Below, piece after piece: positions 38,816-46,808 of a DNA stretch of 63,271 bases. Made by a program: the position numbers and the translations under genes. Under the pieces are notes generated by a model. It was not told the origin of the DNA, searched no databases, and saw only the letters and a list, made by a program, of their open reading frames with translations. The stretch comes from CAYTGR01 sp964437445. Lineage in GTDB: Bacteria; Chloroflexota; Anaerolineae; B4-G1; SLSP01. Position 1 is the stretch's first letter. Every line of letters begins with the position of its first letter. The stretch is taken from positions 1-63,271 of the forward strand of contig CAYTGR010000028.1 in the NCBI GenBank assembly GCA_964437445.1, written 5' to 3'.

Positions 38816-39352
38816 AGAACCTCCCTTAGAAAATAGCGCTTTGCTTGTAGTCAGGCGCTTTAGCGCCGTCCATCGCGCTAAAGCGCGTTACTACGAGCCA
38901 ATTCTCATCCCCCTGCTGGTGAAGGCCAGTGCATGGGGAATCCTCTGACAAGGATGAAGGCGGAAGGATAAAATCTCCCTTGAAAAGAGCGTGAAAAGTT
39001 TGTAGTCAGACGCTTGAGCGCCGTCTTAGCCGCGCTGGACGCCCGGCGGTCAACCGCCGGGCTGGTCAGCAACGCCCCGTGAACGGGGCTACGGCAGCCC
39101 GGTTTACCGGGCGTGACCTGGGTAGCCGGGCGATTGATCGCCCGGCGCCCCACCAGGGGAAAAAACAAGTCGCCCGGTGTTACCGCATTTAATTTTTAAA
39201 GGCCATCAGCGCGGCACTACGAGCTAATTTTCATCCCACTGCTGGTGAACACCAGTGCATGGGGAATTCCCTGAAAAATTTTAAGAAGTATGAAGGATGA
39301 AGGCGAAAGGATAAACAGGCACCTCACTACAAGCTGTAACGCCCGGCTCACA
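38816..39352. repeat. 537-bp repeat-rich intergenic region
   Basis: No gene. It contains two copies of an imperfect 85-bp direct repeat (about 38891-38973 and 39222-39315, sharing CCAGTGCATGGGGAAT and GGATGAAGGCG). It also has a GCGCTTTAGCGC-type REP (38845-38900), a second REP split around 39001-39033 and 39205-39232, and a block of four different palindromes at 39039-39150. This is the densest repeat cluster in the window. Confidence 0.8.
39039..39150. repeat. Four successive perfect or near-perfect palindromes
   Basis: In order: GCCCGGCGG-TCAA-CCGCCGGGC, GCCCCGTGAACGGGGC, GCCCGGTTTACCGGGC and GCCGGGCGATTGATCGCCCG plus GC. Each has a GC-rich arm and a short AT-rich loop such as TCAA, TGAA, TTTA or ATTGAT. 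REP-like; possibly substrates of the tyrosine transposases encoded elsewhere. Confidence 0.8.
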
Positions 39353-40555
39353 CTACCGTTGAACATGGCGCGACCAGAAATCCAGCAGCGTACTGAGGAC
39401 CGTGCCGGGCGGCGTGGTGATCTCCGGGGGCAGGTCAGGGCGCAGGCCGTTCACCGCATACCGTTCAAACGGGCTGCCGGGTTGCTGGAGCGAGACGGCC
39501 GGGTTGACCGGCCGGAAGCCGTGATTCAACAGCGCCCTCTGCTGGCTCTCCGGCGTTAGCAGAAAATCCACGAACAGGCGCGCCGCTTCGGCTTTCTCCG
39601 GCGTCACCCACGGCGCATTCAGCACACAAAAGGGATGGTCACTCAAGTGCGTCGCCGGTGGGTAGTAAACTTGCAGGGAACCGTACCGGCCCACGGCATT
39701 ATCGGCCTGCTCAATGGCCGTGGATTCATACACCGCCACGATGTCGTACATGCTCGGCCCATAAGCGATGATCTCCTGCATATAGGTGCCGGTGCTATCG
39801 CCGAACTTGCTGATCGTCCCCTCAAATTCGGTGAACCACTGTTGATACCCGGCATCAGATAGAATATCGGCAGAGGTCAGGTCAGCGGTCTTGCCAAAAT
39901 AGTTGTAGGTCATCAACAGAATGGTCTGAAAGCCGCTGTTAGATTTGAGCGGATCGGTATGGCCGAACTTGATGTAGCCCCACTCGGGATGCCCATAGGC
40001 GCCCCAGCCCTGAGGGTTGAGCAGCGCGTCGTGCAACCGCTTCCACATGTTGCCGTTGGGATGGTCGCCCCAGAGCACCTGCGCGCGGTCGCGCCAGGCC
40101 ACCAGGACTAATGGCGTCTGCACCACCGAACGGCAGGCCTGGGTATCGGCCACGTTGACCAGCGGCGTCCCGAACTTGCTGGCGGAGAGGTCCTGCAAGA
40201 TGGAGATTTGGAGCATACTGGCCGGGCTGATGAGATCGGGTTGTGCTTTGCCGTCCAGCACCGCCAGGTAGAGCTCCCGCGAGCCCATCTTTTGCAGCTG
40301 CACCTGGATGGGGCGGCCATTGACCCGCGTGTGAGTCGCCTCAAACAACGGGATCACTTCCTGGAGCCAGGCCTCTTTTTCGGTCGAGTAGAGCACCTGG
40401 ACCACCACCGGCTCCGGCGGCGGCAAGAGCAGCTCGCGCAAGGGAGCATAAGCATAACCACGGACTACCGGCGAGACCAGCGCCGCGATCAGGACTCCAA
40501 GGCTCAGCAAAAGATAACTTACCGCTAAGAGCCAGTTAAGACGTGGGGTTGACAT
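39353..40555 (-). CDS. Membrane-anchored solute-binding-type protein
   Basis: A 400-residue protein with an N-terminal signal anchor (LNWLLAVSYLLLSLGVLIAA) and no lipobox. The body is a binding-protein fold paralogous to the first 350 residues of the neighbouring VWA lipoprotein: VVVQVLYSTEKEAWLQEVIP, WGYIKFGHTDPLKSNSGF and LNAPWVTPEKAEAARLFVDF occur in both. It ends where the VWA domain would begin. It lies 18 nt after pstB, so it may be read with the phosphate transporter. Ligand unknown. ATG 40555 preferred over GTG 40561. Confidence 0.85.
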   Translation of the reverse strand: MSTPRLNWLLAVSYLLLSLGVLIAALVSPVVRGYAYAPLRELLLPPPEPVVVQVLYSTEKEAWLQEVIPLFEATHTRVNGRPIQVQLQKMGSRELYLAVLDGKAQPDLISPASMLQISILQDLSASKFGTPLVNVADTQACRSVVQTPLVLVAWRDRAQVLWGDHPNGNMWKRLHDALLNPQGWGAYGHPEWGYIKFGHTDPLKSNSGFQTILLMTYNYFGKTADLTSADILSDAGYQQWFTEFEGTISKFGDSTGTYMQEIIAYGPSMYDIVAVYESTAIEQADNAVGRYGSLQVYYPPATHLSDHPFCVLNAPWVTPEKAEAARLFVDFLLTPESQQRALLNHGFRPVNPAVSLQQPGSPFERYAVNGLRPDLPPEITTPPGTVLSTLLDFWSRHVQR

Positions 40556-40573
40556 CAGCACCTGCCCTGGGAT

Positions 40574-41392
40574 TTACCCAAACCGCCCCGTGATATAATC
40601 CTCAGTCCGCTTGTCTTTGGGATTGGTGAAGAGTTCGCGCGTCGGGCCGAACTCCACCAGCTGCCCGCAGCGGGTCTCGTCAGTGTAGAAAAAGGCGGTG
40701 TAATCGGAGACACGCGCGGCCTGCTGCATGTTGTGCGTGACGATGATGATGGTGTAGTCGCGGGCCAGCTCGCGCATTAGCTCCTCAATCTTCAACGTGG
40801 CGATCGGGTCTAAGGCCGAGGCCGGCTCATCCATCAAGATGATCTCCGGCTTGATGGCGATGGCCCGCGCAATGCAGAGCCGCTGCTGCTGGCCCCCGGA
40901 GAGCGCCAGCGCGTTCTGGTGCAGTTTATCCTTTACCTCCTCCCACAGCGCGGCCTGCCGCAGCGATTGCTCCACCAGCGCATCGGCGTTGCCCCGGAAG
41001 CCGTTGATCCGCGCCCCCCAGACGATGTTATCGTAGATGGACTTGGGGAAAGGATTGGGCTTCTGGAAAACCATCCCGATCCGCCGCCGCACCTCCACCG
41101 GGTCTACCTCCGGCGCGTAGATGTTCTGGCCGTGGAAAATGACCTCCCCTTCCAGGCGCGCGCCCATGACCAGATCGTTCATCCGATTAAACGCGCGCAG
41201 CACCGTGCTCTTGCCACAGCCTGAAGGGCCGATCAACGCCGTGATTTTGCGCGCCGGAAAGCGCAAGTTGATATCGCGAACAGCGTGGAATGCGCTGTAG
41301 TAAATATGCATCTCGCGGGTCTCCAGAACGTAATCGCCGTTGTGAAGCGGCGTTTCAGTATATGACGGAGTCTCCAATCGCAAATTAATCAT
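40574..41392 (-). CDS. pstB: Phosphate ABC transporter ATP-binding protein PstB
   Basis: A 272-residue ABC ATPase. Walker A GPSGCGKSTVLRAFNRMNDL near residue 56 and the PstB-specific FQKPNPFPKSIYDNIVWGAR and signature LSGGQQQRLCIARAIA, then Walker B IILMDEPASALDP. It drives high-affinity phosphate uptake with PstA/PstC. AAGGAG precedes ATG 41392. No phoU follows in the window, which is unusual since phoU often ends the operon. Confidence 0.96.
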   Translation of the reverse strand: MINLRLETPSYTETPLHNGDYVLETREMHIYYSAFHAVRDINLRFPARKITALIGPSGCGKSTVLRAFNRMNDLVMGARLEGEVIFHGQNIYAPEVDPVEVRRRIGMVFQKPNPFPKSIYDNIVWGARINGFRGNADALVEQSLRQAALWEEVKDKLHQNALALSGGQQQRLCIARAIAIKPEIILMDEPASALDPIATLKIEELMRELARDYTIIIVTHNMQQAARVSDYTAFFYTDETRCGQLVEFGPTRELFTNPKDKRTEDYITGRFG

Positions 41393-41408
41393 CCTCACTC
41401 CTTAAATT

Positions 41409-41512
41409 CGGACCACTGACCACGATCCTACCAGCCTGGTGGTTTGCCGTTCGCCGTCGGTGCTCTCCAGTAGTTTTTGGCCTGACGTCTGTCGTCTGTG
41501 GTCTCTTAAAGA
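41409..41512. repeat. GACCACT heptamer tract between pstA and pstB
   Basis: Starts with GACCACTGACCACG and ends with GTCTGTCGTCTGTGGTCTCT, with about 50 bp between. The two ends are opposite-strand versions of the same 7-bp unit, so the whole can fold back. Confidence 0.7.
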
Positions 41513-41513
41513 A

Positions 41514-42764
41514 TTACAGCCGCCGGCTAAACCGGTTGCGCAGCAACACCGCCGTGGCGTTCAGGGAAAGCAGCAGCACCAACAATACCAGAATCGCTGC
41601 CGCCGCCAGGTTGCGAAATTCGGCCTGCGGGCGGGCCGTCCACTGGTAAATCTGAATCGGCAGCGTGGTGAACTTGGAGAACGGACCGGTCGGATCCAGC
41701 GCAATGAACGTGGAGGCGCCGACCACCACTAACGGCGCCGTCTCGCCGATCGCGCGCGAGATAGAAAGGATCGTCCCGGTCAGAATGCCCGGCAGCGCGT
41801 TGGGCAGCACGTGATGCCAGATTGTCTGCCACTGGGTCGCGCCGACGCCGTAACTGGCCTGGCGCAGCGAGCGCGGCACCGCGCGGATCGCCTCCTGCGC
41901 GTTGATGATCAACAGCGGCAGGACCAGTAACGCTAAGGTCAACCCGGCGGAGATGATCGTGCGCCCGTTGGCCGTGGTCGGGTCCACCGTCCCAAACAGC
42001 TTGCCGCTGGTCAACGGTTCCAGTCCGCGCACAAAGAGCGCCAGCCCCAACATCCCATAAATGATGGAGGGGACACCGGCCAGGTTGTTGATGTTGGTCT
42101 GAATGATCCGGTTGAACCAGTTGTCGCTGGCATACTCCTCCAGATAGATGGCGGCGCCCACGCCCACCGGGAAGGCCACCAGGATGGTGATCAGAATCGT
42201 CCAGAGCGAGCCTAAGATCGCCGTGCGCACCCCGGCCAGCTCCGGCTTGCTGGATTGCGGCTGGCGCAGAAACTCCGCCGTCAGCCAGGAGCGGAATTGC
42301 AGCTGCGCCTCCGGATACTTTTCGCGCACCTCCGCTTCAATGGCAGCCCGCCGGAAGAGTGAGTCGGGGAGCGACCAGGAGGCCATAATTTTGGGCTCCA
42401 CCACCCGCTCCAGCACCAGCGCATAGACCTCCTCACGGGTCCGTTCTTCAAACGGCTTCTCGCTCTCAAACCGCCGCATCAGCCCTTTGGAGACATTAGC
42501 CCGCAGGGTTTCCGTCAATTGCTCCCGCGTCTGCTCTTCCAGCGGCACCCCTTCAATCGCCAGGCTGGCCGGATCCACCTTGTTTTGGATTGCCACCAGC
42601 CCAAACGACTGAATGATCACCTTATAGAGCAAGGCGCTCAGGAAGATAATCCCGATGATGGTGGAAGCCTGAAAAACCACCAGCCAGATCCGCGCCAGCC
42701 GGTTGCGCCGCTGGAGGTTGTGGCGTAAGGCTTCCCCTTCCGGCAAAGCGAGCTGCTGGCTCAT
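41514..42764 (-). CDS. pstA: Phosphate ABC transporter permease PstA
   Basis: A 416-residue inner-membrane permease. The C-terminal 270 residues are the typical PstA domain with six helices (TAILGSLWTILITILVAFPV; AIYLEEYA; the EAA loop RSLRQASYGVGATQWQT). An N-terminal helix (ASTIIGIIFLSALLYKVI) is followed by about 110 extra residues predicted to lie outside, longer than in most PstA. It overlaps pstC by ATGA. Confidence 0.95.
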   Translation of the reverse strand: MSQQLALPEGEALRHNLQRRNRLARIWLVVFQASTIIGIIFLSALLYKVIIQSFGLVAIQNKVDPASLAIEGVPLEEQTREQLTETLRANVSKGLMRRFESEKPFEERTREEVYALVLERVVEPKIMASWSLPDSLFRRAAIEAEVREKYPEAQLQFRSWLTAEFLRQPQSSKPELAGVRTAILGSLWTILITILVAFPVGVGAAIYLEEYASDNWFNRIIQTNINNLAGVPSIIYGMLGLALFVRGLEPLTSGKLFGTVDPTTANGRTIISAGLTLALLVLPLLIINAQEAIRAVPRSLRQASYGVGATQWQTIWHHVLPNALPGILTGTILSISRAIGETAPLVVVGASTFIALDPTGPFSKFTTLPIQIYQWTARPQAEFRNLAAAAILVLLVLLLSLNATAVLLRNRFSRRL

Positions 42765-43708
42765 TCGTAGACCTCCCGGAAGCGGCGGACGATGCGCTGG
42801 CTGATGATGTTCAAGGTCAGAGTGATGAGAAAGAGCAGCAAGCCAATAGCGAACAAGCTGTTGTAGTCCAGCGAATCGTAGCTGAGATCGCCGCCGCTGA
42901 TGCGGACAATGTGGCCGGTCATCGTCTCGGCGGCCTTGAAGGGGTTGAAAGTGAAAGCCGGGCCGGCGCCGGCGGCCAGCGCCACGATCATCGTCTCGCC
43001 CACGGCGCGGGAGACAGCGACGATGATCGCCGCCCCAATGCCGGAGAGCGCCGCCGGCACCACGATCTTGACCGCCGTCTCAAACCGGGTCGCCCCCAGC
43101 CCGTAGGCAGCCTCGCGCAGCGCGCGCGGCACCGCGCTCAGCGCGTCCTCGCTCATGGAAGCCACCAGCGGCAGAATCAGAATCCCCATCACCAAACCGG
43201 CCGAAGCGGTATTGTAAATCTCCACCACATCCCGCCCGAAAATACTCCGCAAGAGGGGGGTCATAAAGGTCAACGCAAAGTAGCCGTAGACCACCGTGGG
43301 GATGCCGGCCAGCACTTCCATGATCGGCTTGAGCACGCTGCGGGCGCGCGCCGAAGCATATTCGCTCAAGTAGATGGCCACCGCCAGTCCCAACGGCAAC
43401 GCCACCAGCATCGCTATCACCGTCGTCATCCCCGTCGCCGTGACCAGCGGCCAGATGCCGAACTCGCCAATCGTTGGTTGCCAGCGGGTCTTGGTGAAGA
43501 AATCCACCAGGCTGACCTCTGGGCTGCCAAAGAAGAGCCAGGCCTCTTTCCCCAATTCGTAAACGATGCCCAACGTGGTCAAAATAGAGACCGCCCCGCA
43601 GAAAAACAAGAACCCCTGGATCAAAGCCTCCCCGGGTCGTGGCCGTCGTCTTAAATTGATAGTTTTTTCACCGGTGATGATGCGTTCCATGGCCATCTCG
43701 CTTGCCAT
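42761..43708 (-). CDS. pstC: Phosphate ABC transporter permease PstC
   Basis: A 315-residue permease with six predicted helices. Motifs: LVTATGMTTVIAMLVALPLG, AIYLSEYASARARSVLKPIM and the EAA loop RALREAAYGLGATRFETAVK. Forms the channel with PstA. GAGGAGG precedes ATG 43708. The pstS gene lies 238 bp upstream, separated by a REP and a heptamer tract. Confidence 0.96.
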   Translation of the reverse strand: MASEMAMERIITGEKTINLRRRPRPGEALIQGFLFFCGAVSILTTLGIVYELGKEAWLFFGSPEVSLVDFFTKTRWQPTIGEFGIWPLVTATGMTTVIAMLVALPLGLAVAIYLSEYASARARSVLKPIMEVLAGIPTVVYGYFALTFMTPLLRSIFGRDVVEIYNTASAGLVMGILILPLVASMSEDALSAVPRALREAAYGLGATRFETAVKIVVPAALSGIGAAIIVAVSRAVGETMIVALAAGAGPAFTFNPFKAAETMTGHIVRISGGDLSYDSLDYNSLFAIGLLLFLITLTLNIISQRIVRRFREVYE

Positions 43709-43739
43709 CCATCCCTCCTCGTAAAGGGCGTGAAAAGTT

Positions 43740-43922
43740 CGTAGTGAGGCGCTTGAACACCTTTTCCGCCGCGCTGAAGCGCGTCACTACAAGCTCTTTG
43801 CCAGCCTGCTGCAATAAACCGCAGCCCTATACTCAATTCCCCGCCAACAAATTCGGAAGTCTTTAGACCATCTGACCACAGACCACTCTAACAGCATGTG
43901 GTCTGTGGTCAGTTGTCTGACG
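43740..43922. repeat. REP element plus GACCACA heptamer tract between pstS and pstC
   Basis: 43740-43793: GTAGTGAGGCGCTTGAAC...GCGCTGAAGCGCGTCACTAC, a REP of the GCGCTTTAGCGC family. 43868-43922: GACCATCTGACCACAGACCA...GTGGTCTGTGGTC, a heptamer tract that folds on itself. Such structures between pstS and pstC could stop part of the transcript and raise PstS over the permease (inference). Confidence 0.75.
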
Positions 43923-43946
43923 GCAGTGGCGTTACGCCACAGCGCC

Positions 43947-45851
43947 TTACTTCATCGCATCCAGCCAGGCCTGGCGAGAAGCGTTAAGCGCATCCAGGCT
44001 GGCCGGGAAGTACCCCACCTCACGGATCACGTCATCCACGTAAGTCAGGTAGAAGTTGATAAAGGCCGCCACCTGAGGCTTGTCTTTCATAATCTGGGCC
44101 GTGGAGTAGATAAAGAGCGGGCGGGCCAGCGGATACTCGTTGCTATCTACCGTCTTGGCGTTCGGCGCTACCCCATTGATGGAGAGCACGTTGAGCTTCC
44201 CGGCGTTTTCCTGGTAGTAGGCGAAGCCGAAGTAGCCAATGGCATATGGGCTGCCCTCCACCCCCTGCACCAGCACATTGTCATCCTCAGACAGTTGCAG
44301 GTTCTTGGCGTTCAGCAGCAGGTCCTTGTTCTTGCCCAGCACCACTTCCACGAAGTAGTCAAAGGTGCCGCTGTCGGTCCCCGGGCTGAAGCGCAGGATC
44401 GGCTGCGCCGGCCAGGCGGGGTTCACATCCGACCACTTCTCCGCGTTGCTGGAGAAAATCTGCGCCAGCTCTTCCATTGTCACATTGGTCAGGAAAGTAT
44501 TCTCCTTGCTCACCACCACCGCAATGGCATCGGTCCCGATCCGGAACGCGATCGGCTCGCGCCCGATTCCCCGGCAGTTTTCCAACTCCGAGTCCTTGAT
44601 CTTGCGGCTGGCGTTGGAGATGTCGGTCTCGCCGGTCTTGCAGAAGCGCTCAAACCCCGCGCCACTGCCGATGCTATCAATCGTGATGTTGCCCTTATAC
44701 CCCTCGTCGTTGAACCGTTCGGCCAGCGCCTCGGAGAGCGGGTAGACGGTGGAACTCCCGGCACTGATGATGTCGCCCTTGACTTCCAATGGGTTGACCT
44801 CGGGCAGCTTGACCACCACACTCTTGCCCATGGCCTCCAGCCAGGCCTGCTTGGAGGCATCCAACACTTCACGGCTGGCCGGGAAATAGCCGACCGCATC
44901 AATCTCTTCGTTGACGTAGGTCAGGTAAAAGTTGATAAAGGCCGCCACCTGCGGTTTTTCCTGCATAATGGCCGCGGTAGAGTAGATAAAGAGCGGGCGG
45001 GCCAGCGGATACTCATTGCTATCCACAGTCTGGGCATTCGGCGCTACCCCATTGATGGAGAGCACGTTGAGCTTCCCGGCGTTTTCCTGGTAGTAGGCGA
45101 AGCCGAAGTAGCCAATGGCATATGGGCTGCCCTCCACCCCCTGCACCAGCACATTGTCATCCTCAGACAGTTGCAGGTTCTTGGCGTTCAGCAGCAGGTC
45201 CTTGTTCTTGCCCAGCACCACTTCCACGAAGTAGTCAAAGGTGCCGCTGTCGGTCCCCGGGCTGAAGCGCAGGATCGGCTGCGCCGGCCAGGCGGGGTTC
45301 ACATCCGACCACTTCTCCGCGTTGCTGGAGAAAATCTGCGCCAGCTCTTCCATTGTCACATTGGTCAGGAAAGTATTCTCCTTGCTCACCACCACCGCAA
45401 TGGCATCGGTCCCGATCCGGAACGCGATCGGCTCGCGCCCGATTCCCCGGCAGTTTTCCAACTCCGAGTCCTTGATCTTGCGGCTGGCGTTGGAGATGTC
45501 GGTCTCGCCGGTCTTGCAGAAGCGCTCAAACCCCGCGCCGCTGCCGATGCTGTCAATGGTGATGTTGCCACTGTACCCCTCATCCTTGAACCGCTCGGCC
45601 ATCGCCTCAGAGAGCGGGTAGACGGTGGAACTCCCGGCGCTGATGATGTCGCCCTTGACTTCCAACGGGTTGACCTCGGGCAGCTGCAACCCTTCTGGGG
45701 TCGGTTCAGCCGTGGCCGGCGCCTGCGTGGTCGCCGGGGCCTGCGTGGTGGCCGGGGGCTGAGTCGTCGCCGGGGCCGCGGTGGGGGTCGTGCCACAGGC
45801 GCTGAGCACCAGCACCATCAGCACCAGACTAACCCATAATCCTTTACGCAT
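43947..45851 (-). CDS. pstS: Phosphate-binding lipoprotein PstS with two tandem binding domains
   Basis: A 634-residue protein, about twice the usual length. Lipobox LVLSACG, then a Thr/Pro/Ala linker of short repeats (ATTQAP). Then two PstS domains of about 290 residues each, each beginning LPEVNPLEVKGDIISAGSST and carrying the phosphate site residues AGSSTVYPLSE, DSIGSGAGF and SPGTDSGTF. The two DNA copies are offset by 876 bp, and by eye 44161-44663 equals 45037-45539 without difference. GGAGGA precedes ATG 45851. Four TTAAC-type repeats lie upstream. Confidence 0.95.
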   Translation of the reverse strand: MRKGLWVSLVLMVLVLSACGTTPTAAPATTQPPATTQAPATTQAPATAEPTPEGLQLPEVNPLEVKGDIISAGSSTVYPLSEAMAERFKDEGYSGNITIDSIGSGAGFERFCKTGETDISNASRKIKDSELENCRGIGREPIAFRIGTDAIAVVVSKENTFLTNVTMEELAQIFSSNAEKWSDVNPAWPAQPILRFSPGTDSGTFDYFVEVVLGKNKDLLLNAKNLQLSEDDNVLVQGVEGSPYAIGYFGFAYYQENAGKLNVLSINGVAPNAQTVDSNEYPLARPLFIYSTAAIMQEKPQVAAFINFYLTYVNEEIDAVGYFPASREVLDASKQAWLEAMGKSVVVKLPEVNPLEVKGDIISAGSSTVYPLSEALAERFNDEGYKGNITIDSIGSGAGFERFCKTGETDISNASRKIKDSELENCRGIGREPIAFRIGTDAIAVVVSKENTFLTNVTMEELAQIFSSNAEKWSDVNPAWPAQPILRFSPGTDSGTFDYFVEVVLGKNKDLLLNAKNLQLSEDDNVLVQGVEGSPYAIGYFGFAYYQENAGKLNVLSINGVAPNAKTVDSNEYPLARPLFIYSTAQIMKDKPQVAAFINFYLTYVDDVIREVGYFPASLDALNASRQAWLDAMK

Positions 45852-45919
45852 AGTATCATCTCCTCCATAAAACACGATTAGATTGGGCAATACCCAATTA
45901 AAACTATATCATAGGCTGT

Positions 45920-45957
45920 TTAACGCCCTTCTAACAACATGTTAACGTTTGGTTAAC
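45920..45957 (-). promoter_or_regulatory. Pho box: four 11-bp-spaced TTAAC repeats before pstS
   Basis: TTAAC at 45920, CTAAC at 45931, TTAAC at 45942, TTAAC at 45953: exact 11-bp steps. It lies about 70 bp before the pstS start, in the divergent space with upp, and has the direct-repeat layout of a PhoB/PhoP-type operator. Confidence 0.82.
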
Positions 45958-46028
45958 ATTGACCCGCTTTGACATTCTCCCGGCCTCAGTTACAATCGCT
46001 ACGACCTAACCTGCCCATGGGAGGAAAA

Positions 46029-46655
46029 ATGTCTCAAGTACACATTTCAACGCATCCCCTGGTGCGCCACAAACTGACCCGTTTGCGGGATCAGCGCACC
46101 GACCCCAAAAAGTTTCGCGAACTGATGCGCGAGATCTCCATCCTGCTGGCCTATGAGGCCACCGCCGATCTGCTGATAGAACCCTCCACTGTCCAGACCC
46201 CCCTGATGGAAGCCCCGGGGTACAACCTGCGCGAGACCATTGGCCTGGTCCCTGTCCTGCGCGCCGGGCTGGGCATGGTGGAAGGCATTTGGGAAATGAT
46301 GCCCTCCGCCGAGGTCTGGCACATCGGCCTCTTCCGTGATGAGCGCACCTTGCGCCCGGTGGAATATTACAACCGGCTGCCCATCAGCCCCACAGTGGAT
46401 GTCTGCCTGGTCCTGGACCCGATGTTAGCCACCGGCGGCTCGGCCGTGGCGACGGTAGATATCCTCAAGAAGTGGGGCGCGCACCGCATCAAGTTCGTCG
46501 GCATGATCGCCGCCCCGGAAGGGCTGGAGCGTTTCACCACGGCCCATCCCGATGTCGCCGTGCACCTGGCGGCGGTGGATGACCGCCTGAACGAACATGG
46601 CTACATCCTGCCGGGATTGGGCGACGCCGGCGACCGGCAGTTCGGTACCGGCTAA
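46029..46655 (+). CDS. upp: Uracil phosphoribosyltransferase
   Basis: A 208-residue PRTase that converts uracil and PRPP to UMP. PRPP loop VLDPMLATGGSAVAT near residue 126, uracil-site end GYILPGLGDAGDRQFGT, and the RAGLGMVEG loop. GGGAGGAAAA directly precedes ATG 46029. It is divergent from pstS and shares the 180-bp promoter space with it. Confidence 0.97.
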   Translation: MSQVHISTHPLVRHKLTRLRDQRTDPKKFRELMREISILLAYEATADLLIEPSTVQTPLMEAPGYNLRETIGLVPVLRAGLGMVEGIWEMMPSAEVWHIGLFRDERTLRPVEYYNRLPISPTVDVCLVLDPMLATGGSAVATVDILKKWGAHRIKFVGMIAAPEGLERFTTAHPDVAVHLAAVDDRLNEHGYILPGLGDAGDRQFGTG

Positions 46656-46659
46656 AGCG

Positions 46660-46762
46660 AATGGCGAATAGCGAATGGCGAATGGCAAATGGCGGTAGAA
46701 ATTGGGGTTGAAGCGCAAGACGTGAGGGGAAAATTTCACGTTTCACGCATCACGTTTCACGC
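46660..46762. repeat. Two heptamer tracts (GCGAATG and CACGTTT types)
   Basis: 46662-46696: about five GCGAATG/GCGAATA/GCAAATG units. 46737-46762: CACGTTTCACGCATCACGTT plus TCACG, again 7-bp. They lie between upp and the WecA-like gene. Confidence 0.8.
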
Positions 46763-46808
46763 GCTGACAAACGAAATGCCCCCTTCGCCAATTCGTTGAC
46801 TCGTTCCT

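Noticed and set aside
39290..39559. 89-codon plus-strand frame
   Set aside because: Lies antisense to the solute-binding gene's end and in repeat DNA; no support.
43896..45839. 647-codon plus-strand frame with an internal repeat
   Set aside because: Antisense of the duplicated pstS gene. The repeat belongs to pstS.
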